Assembly: GCA_030998015.1 (NCBI GenBank)
Contig: JARWMV010000014.1
Location: 124,001-188,000 of the forward strand
DNA length: 64,000 bases
Direction of reading: 5' to 3'
DNA from: Ceratorhiza oryzae-sativae
Lineage: Eukaryota > Basidiomycota > Agaricomycetes > Cantharellales > Ceratobasidiaceae
Positions 59,276 to 64,000 of the stretch are shown piece after piece (within the stretch, counting starts at the first letter, position 1; each line of letters begins with the position of its first letter). The position numbers and the translations under genes were made by a program. The notes below the pieces were generated by a model. That model was not told the DNA's origin, searched no databases, and was given only the letters and a program-made list of their open reading frames with translations.

Positions 59276-60251
59276 ATGCCTGCGGTGATACCATCCCAAG
59301 GCCTGCCACGCTTTATCACAGCGGAAGAGCACAAGCAACTGACGGCCTCAACACCCACTTCGTTTGGAGACATACCGCCTGTCCTTCGCCACACCCAATC
59401 GAATGTCCAGATTACGTTCGATCCTCCTATTGAAGGTCTTGGAAGTGATGAACAGGGCACGTTGTACGTGATTGAGAGGCAAGTCCCAGTCTGTCTCTCT
59501 GCAGGAGCCCCTTATAAAAATTTCCGATATCTAGCGTGCTTGCGTTTGTCTGGCCATCTGGAGCTGGATTCACGATCGAGTACCCTCGGATCACACTACA
59601 CGCTGTTTCAAGGAGCGATGCTCTGACATCTGTGTACTGTCAACTTGACGAGAGCGAGCCAAGCGCAAACGGAGGGGACGAAGATGACGGAGAGGACACA
59701 GAGATGCGGGAGATGAAGATTATTCCATCAGATCCGGCGAGCGGTGAGCAAGGTTCTCTGCTAGTCGTGCCAACGACACTAACATTCATAACTTGTAGTC
59801 GATCCAATCTTTGAAGCGCTTTCTCAATGCGCTGCGCTTCACCCTGATCCAAACGATGAAGCTGATGACGCCAACTGGCTGGACGAAGGCGAGAGCGGCT
59901 TTTCGACGTTCGACGGTACGAACGAGGAGGAGTTGAGTGAAGTGGGCAAAGTACGCAGTGATCTTTCTACTTCCGCCCGTTTTCAGCCATATTAGCCTCG
60001 TTCTTTCTTCTTTCTTCTACTTATTCCTTTGCTCCGATTGCCGTGCGATTTCCTTATGTCATAAACCGTCTCTGCCGTCTTAGGCTGCACTTGCACATCT
60101 CGAATCCTTGATTTTGTTTCCCGAGGATGAAGAGGCGGAAGGAGAAGAAGAAGAGATCTCGAAAGAGGCATTCGAGGATGCACCAGAAGAAACCAAGACT
60201 CCCACCACTACTACTGAGGAAATCATCACGACAATATCCAACTCGAAGTAA
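59276..60251 (+). CDS. pICln, methylosome subunit (CLNS1A)
   Basis: pICln presents Sm proteins to PRMT5 for methylation and acts as an snRNP assembly chaperone. The start is MPAVIPSQGLPRFITAEEHK. The PH-like fold has VQITFDPPIEGLGSDEQGTL YVIE split by an intron, then SVLAFVWPSGAGFTIEYPRI and TLHAVSRSDALTSVYCQLDE. An acidic loop (GGDEDDGEDTEM) follows, then IFEALSQCAALHPDPNDEAD and the final acidic segment with LAHLESLILFPEDEEAEGEE, ending ITTISNSK. Domain order and acidic loops match the family. Its linkage to PRMT5 in this window fits a shared role. Confidence 0.88.
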
Positions 60252-60663
60252 AAGGCCATAGATACTGCTCTTTGTGTAGAGTACACATTATCACCCGATT
60301 TTTTTGCATTCCATGCTTGTACAAACGCGCGAGGTATAATGTGACAAACATGTACGATTAAATGAAACAGCAAAAAGTTGAAACGGAACAAAGATTCGCA
60401 TATGAGCAAAATGAAAGAATCCAGCATGCGGTTGCTGCTACCCAATACCAATAAGAAACGGACGCAAGACGTGATCGGGGGATGAGCCATTGCTGGTGAT
60501 AGTACAGGAGGACGAAGCGAGGCATATCCAGATGACAATCCGACAATGTAATACCTGCAACGACCCATCAGCCGAAATCACAAGAATTTAGAAGAAAAGA
60601 TTTGGAACAACAGATCTATTGGCACTTAATCAGCAAATCAGTTGATCCGAGCCACAAGGCCAC

Positions 60664-61812
60664 TCACGTTACACCAAGTCCCACCGCAAACATCACGGCG
60701 CCCCACATGGCACTGCGTCGGTTCGCCCGCTGTGCAGCAGTGTGCCTCACCAACTGGCGATCAGAAGTATCAACGGGTTGGCGATCAAAGTTAAACGAGG
60801 GAGGAGGTGGAGTCGGTTCGCGGCCACGCTTTGCGCTAACCCTGCTTGTACCGCCTCGTCCGTCATTGTTGCATTCAATTCCTGTGCAAGCTCGCGAGCC
60901 TTGGCTTCGGCAGCAGCCTTCTCCGCTTTGAGCCTCTCGATAAGCGCTTTGCTCTCTGCAAGATCCTCCTCCATGTCCGGACCGGGAACCTCGGGCTCAG
61001 CGTCTTCATGATGCTCTTCCTTGGTTTCTGGTGTGAGAGGAGCAGCCTGTTTCATCGGCGATGCCTGTCCACGCGGACGAGTAGGGGATGCAGACTCTCG
61101 CTTAACCCGCTTGGTCGGAGGAGCTGGAGACTCGGGAACAGTGGCAAGGGGAGCACGAGTAGTCTTGGGGAAAGGCGAGGAGAGGGCATTCATGTTGCTA
61201 TTAACTGGACCATTGGTGGTGTGGCGGCTTGACTTGCGGTATGAGGCAGTGGCATCGGGTTGAGCCTCAGCGAGAGGGTAAATCACTGAGCTGAGGCTGT
61301 AAGAGGAGGCGAGGTGAACAGCAAGCGCAGGAGGGACCCAAGTACCAGCCAAGCGTAGCTTTCCCCCGCCATTGGCCCCCGTCAGGTCATAGTTCGCCTT
61401 GACCCAGCTGGAGTCGATTTTCTCGGCCTCATCTCCTGCAGTGGGGAATGAAGCACGGAACATAGTTGAAAGACTAATGGCACCAGTGTCAAAACGGCGC
61501 AGGATAAACGCATGGTTGCCGCCAGGCTAGAGGGGTGGGGGGTTCAGAAATCTGGAGTGGCGACGATAGGATCAGATACTGACCGTAGGGATCTTCACCC
61601 GACCAACAATGATGTCCTGGCCTTCACGGGTGATCACCTGGAACTTGACTGGTGCGGGGTCCGTCTTGTCCACTGAACAACGTGGCATCAGCAAGGGCGG
61701 GGCTTTCGCAAAACCAGCACGTACTCGACGCAAGCAATGGGTTGAACGCATGACTCGGCAGCGGCGGGCGCGGCGTCGTCGTCTTTGGGGTGAATTTGGT
61801 CGGGGAGTTCAT
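60664..61812 (-). CDS. Bqt4-like inner nuclear membrane protein
   Basis: Fission yeast Bqt4 anchors telomeres and lipids at the inner nuclear membrane. It has an APSES/KilA-N-like domain and a C-terminal membrane helix. Here MNSPTKFTPKTTTPRPPLPS at 61812 is followed by VKFQVITREGQDIIVGRVKI, GGNHAFILRRFDTGAISLST, MFRASFPTAGDEAEK and RLAGTWVPPALAVHLASSYS, which match that domain. A basic, Pro-rich linker and a coiled coil (LIERLKAEKAAAEAKARELA) follow. One base seems to be missing near 60,834. With it restored, KRGREPTPPPPSFNFD leads to RRSAMWGAVMFAVGLGVT and a stop at 60664-60666. If the downstream intron is spliced instead, the helix extends to YYIVGLSSG. The assignment rests on domain pattern, not a search. 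Confidence 0.75.
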
Positions 61813-62179
61813 GTTTGGAGACGCGGGTGATGGAGGGGATCAGGAGTGTTCAATCGAGAGGCAGAAGATCTGTGGCGATTTCATATATTTGGCTATGTAT
61901 GTCCCACAACATGTATGTCACGTGCTAGGATCCACTCTGATCTCCCACTCGATTCTTTTGTCCAGGCTCCCATTCTCCAACTCAGATCGTCGTTTGTTTA
62001 GCAGCTGAAACAACTTTACTTTGTCTGGGAGCTGATTTATTTTTTGATTAGTATTCGTGAATCTCTTGTTCGTTTTGCTCACCTGGTGTGTCGAAACCCT
62101 GCCAGAGGTACTTGGTACAACAAAGAAAAGTGACCTTCCTACTCCTTCTCATTGTACATTAGCCTCATTCCTCACTAAT
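61813..62179. other. Intergenic between two minus-strand genes
   Basis: This is the promoter side of the Bqt4-like gene and the 3' flank of the glycosylase. It is pyrimidine-rich on the plus strand around 61,960-62,100. There is no coding signal. Confidence 0.45.
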
Positions 62180-63511
62180 TTAAAGCTTTTTTTTACCCTT
62201 TCTATCTTCATGTAGTAGAGAAAGCGGCTGTATATCAAACTCGAAACTCGCTTTTGATTTGGCAGGGCTCGTGCCACCTCCGCGACATTCTTGAACGCTT
62301 ATTCCATCTGCAACAGCCTTTCCCTTGGCCGCGTTGACCACATAATCAAACACGTCTTCCCAGATTCCCTTTCCGACCATGCACACTATCCTGGGGCGCC
62401 ATTGGCGTACCTTGCGTAGAAATACCGGCACTCCGGCCCGACGCTCCTCCTTTGACAGTTCGCCCATCTGCTTGGTGGTTTGGGGTTAATATATTTAAAT
62501 AGGTGGATCACTTACCTCTGCTGATGGACGGTCAACCAAATTAGTCTATCTCAACGGTGAGTTCGCCGTTCAAGACGCGTTTCAGCAAGACGTACAATTC
62601 CCAACCTGAATCTTCCCGGTAATATATGGTCTTCCGATGGAGGGATGAGTGTATCGGTTAGACCTAAGAAGGTCCCAACAATGTCATAGCTCAGCTTTTG
62701 CTAGGCTTGTGGTGCGAACCTCCTTGGTGTAAACATTTCCAAAAATGATTGGTGGAGCCGGCAAAATGGTGGCCTTGCCCAGCCGATTTTTGACCAGGAC
62801 TTTGACGTGTTGGCCAAAGCTTTAAATAGGCAACTACATATTTTAGAGGCGACTCACTTGATACCACAAAATAAAACTATCAACGCAATTGCGATTACAA
62901 TCCATAGCTGAACAAGCCGCTCGAGCTTACTGTCTAAATCATAGTCCCAGCAATCCTGTACAAAGTTTAGGTGCGCGTACACCTCTGGTGGCGCGTAGCC
63001 TCTCTTGACCCTCTTTTTCTTTTTGGCAAGAGGATTAGGACCGATAAGTTCAGAGTCTACCGCAGCCTCCGATTCTTTGTCGGAAGGCAACGTCTCGCAC
63101 GGAGTTTCCGACTTTCGTTTTTGTCGTCTGTTTGAAGCCCGAACCACAGGCCCCGACTCGAATCTGCTGGATAGAACTTATAAACCGTCAATGGGGCCAA
63201 GGTAATAATATGATCCAAGCATATGGCATACCATCAACCCCCGAGCTGCGAGCTTTAAGATTTTCCTTGAATTACCTTGTCTGGGAGCCCCACACCACTT
63301 CTGAAAACTCGCCTTTAACCTTCTCCCCTAGCCCCTCCCCTAAACCCTCCCCGTCCTCTTCCATCTTTGCAAAATATTTTGACACAGTTCTCCGATTTGA
63401 TGGAGTGTATTCGGCCTTCCCACCATGCCTCGCATGAGGATCCGGCGTTTCCTCTTTGATTTCGGGGCGAAGCTGGATGGCCGACGCGCCAGTGTCCCCA
63501 AGGTCCGCCAT
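62180..63511 (-). CDS. G/T(U) mismatch-specific DNA glycosylase (MUG/TDG family)
   Basis: It removes thymine or uracil mispaired with guanine. The start MADLGDTGASAIQLRPEIKE at 63511 gives a long charged N-terminus, including RRTVSKYFAK and a basic KKKKRVKRGYAPPEVYAHLN. The catalytic block is assembled across introns: IVLFCGINPGQKSAGQGHHF AGSTNHFWKCLHQGG, split over an intron after GIN. The GINPG segment holds the catalytic Asn-type residue of the family. LTDTLIPPSEDHILPGRFR and the late block RQWRPRIVCMVGKGIWEDVF follow, and the end is EDRKGKKKL. It is similar in layout to fission yeast Thp1. Whether it prefers T or U cannot be told. Confidence 0.88.
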
Positions 63512-63723
63512 AGAAGCCGGGGTACCGTTGAAAACCGGTTCGGATCCGAGAGATTTCCTTGATAGAAGAGTCTGACCAAATCGTGGGAGACCTCGAGGAT
63601 AATGACCAGCTCATTAATCAAACATGCACATATTACGTCGATCGATGACGCAACTGGCAACAACCCAGCCAAATCGAGCCAATTTTGCATAGCTTCAAGT
63701 GTACATACATGAGTAATTAGAAC

Positions 63724-64000
63724 TCAGTATTTGAAACTAAAATCGAGACGCCTGTTTCCATCCATCTCGCGGGATACTTCATCAGCTTGGTATTCGATCT
63801 GCTGCTCTTGCGTGAGATTGTTCCACGCGCGGGCTTTGGCGTGGTTTAACCGCTGAAGCCACCACCTGGCAGACAGGAAGTTGTTGATAAGAGCTTAGAA
63901 TAAATGTAGCGCGGCGTACCTTTGGATAAGAACTACGGTTGCGGAGCCGACGCAGATAGAAAATAGTATTTTGTTCGCACGGTAATATAGGGTGCATCAT
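63724..64000 (-). CDS. MFS transporter C-terminus (Dal5-like), 5' part outside window
   Basis: Only the last two exons are inside the window. They encode the final membrane helix (NKILFSICVGSATVVLI) and, after a short GT-AG intron (63,868-63,921 or so), the cytoplasmic tail WWLQRLNHAKARAWNNLTQE ending MDGNRRLDFSFKY. This tail, with LTQEQQIEY and the closing RRLDFSFKY, resembles allantoate-permease-type anion:cation symporters. Substrate is unknown. Confidence 0.6.

Noticed and set aside
60080..60568. Minus-strand ORF of 162 codons
   Set aside because: Antisense to the last pICln exon. Only its first few codons might be used as a Bqt4-like extension.

Overview
The window is eukaryotic nuclear DNA from a filamentous basidiomycete. 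Genes are closely packed on both strands and almost all are interrupted by many introns of about 45-60 bases. The gene set (RNA-dependent RNA polymerase, Bqt4-like protein, F-box/LRR protein, etherase-type GST, GPI-anchored wall proteins) fits Agaricomycetes. Ceratobasidiaceae (the Rhizoctonia group) is my best guess, from the style of the anonymous proteins and not from any search. I saw no tRNA, rRNA, CRISPR array or intact transposon.

Layout. 1-1 kb: end of an anonymous Pro/Ser-rich protein. 1.6-6.6 kb (-): cellular RNA-silencing RdRP. 6.8-8.4 (+): SNARE Sec20. 8.6-10.1 (-): ER DnaJ of the Scj1/ERdj3 type. 10.2-11.8 (+): probable mitochondrial protein. 12.2-15.4 (+): cullin-3. 16.4-19.4 (-): anonymous membrane protein. 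21.5-23.5 (-): two secreted, GPI-type proteins. 23.6-25.3 (+): OLA1/YchF ATPase. 25.4-25.8 (+): MOZART1. 26.1-32.2 (+): FG nucleoporin Nup159/NUP214. 32.4-33.4 (-): Nudix hydrolase. 33.9-36.3 (-): F-box/LRR protein. 38.7-41.1 (+): uridine kinase/UPRT-like fusion. 41.3-43.2 (-): dyskerin Cbf5. 43.3-44.9 (+): Ntn-type asparaginase. 45.5-47.2 (-): dysferlin-domain peroxin. 48.2-48.7 (+): small unknown. 49-49.8 (+): ESCRT-I VPS28. 50.2-50.9 (+): OsmC/Ohr protein. 51-52.8 (-): unknown disordered protein. 53.3-56.2 (+): PRMT5. 56.5-57.6 (+): second Nudix hydrolase. 57.7-58.6 (-): GST. 58.8-59.1 (-): molybdopterin synthase small subunit. 59.3-60.3 (+): pICln. 60.7-61.8 (-): Bqt4-like nuclear-envelope protein. 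62.2-63.5 (-): G/T(U) mismatch DNA glycosylase. 63.7-64 (-): tail of an MFS transporter.

Most genes are unrelated housekeeping neighbours. Links that make biological sense are PRMT5 with pICln (both methylosome subunits, 3 kb apart), Sec20 next to an ER chaperone, and two paralogous Nudix hydrolases. Five adjacent gene pairs are divergent with only about 108-160 bases between start codons, so they probably share promoters.

The most striking features concern splicing. A 5-base exon carries part of the RdRP catalytic DLDGD motif. The uridine kinase gene has exons of 20, 10 and 13 bases, one holding most of its P-loop. Five introns are GC-AG, including both introns of MOZART1. Separately, about a dozen conserved reading frames slip by a single base, nearly always as if one base were missing. 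This looks like consensus error in the assembly and should be settled before any gene here is called a pseudogene. Exon boundaries were worked out by eye, so the extents given are those of the whole spliced CDS.
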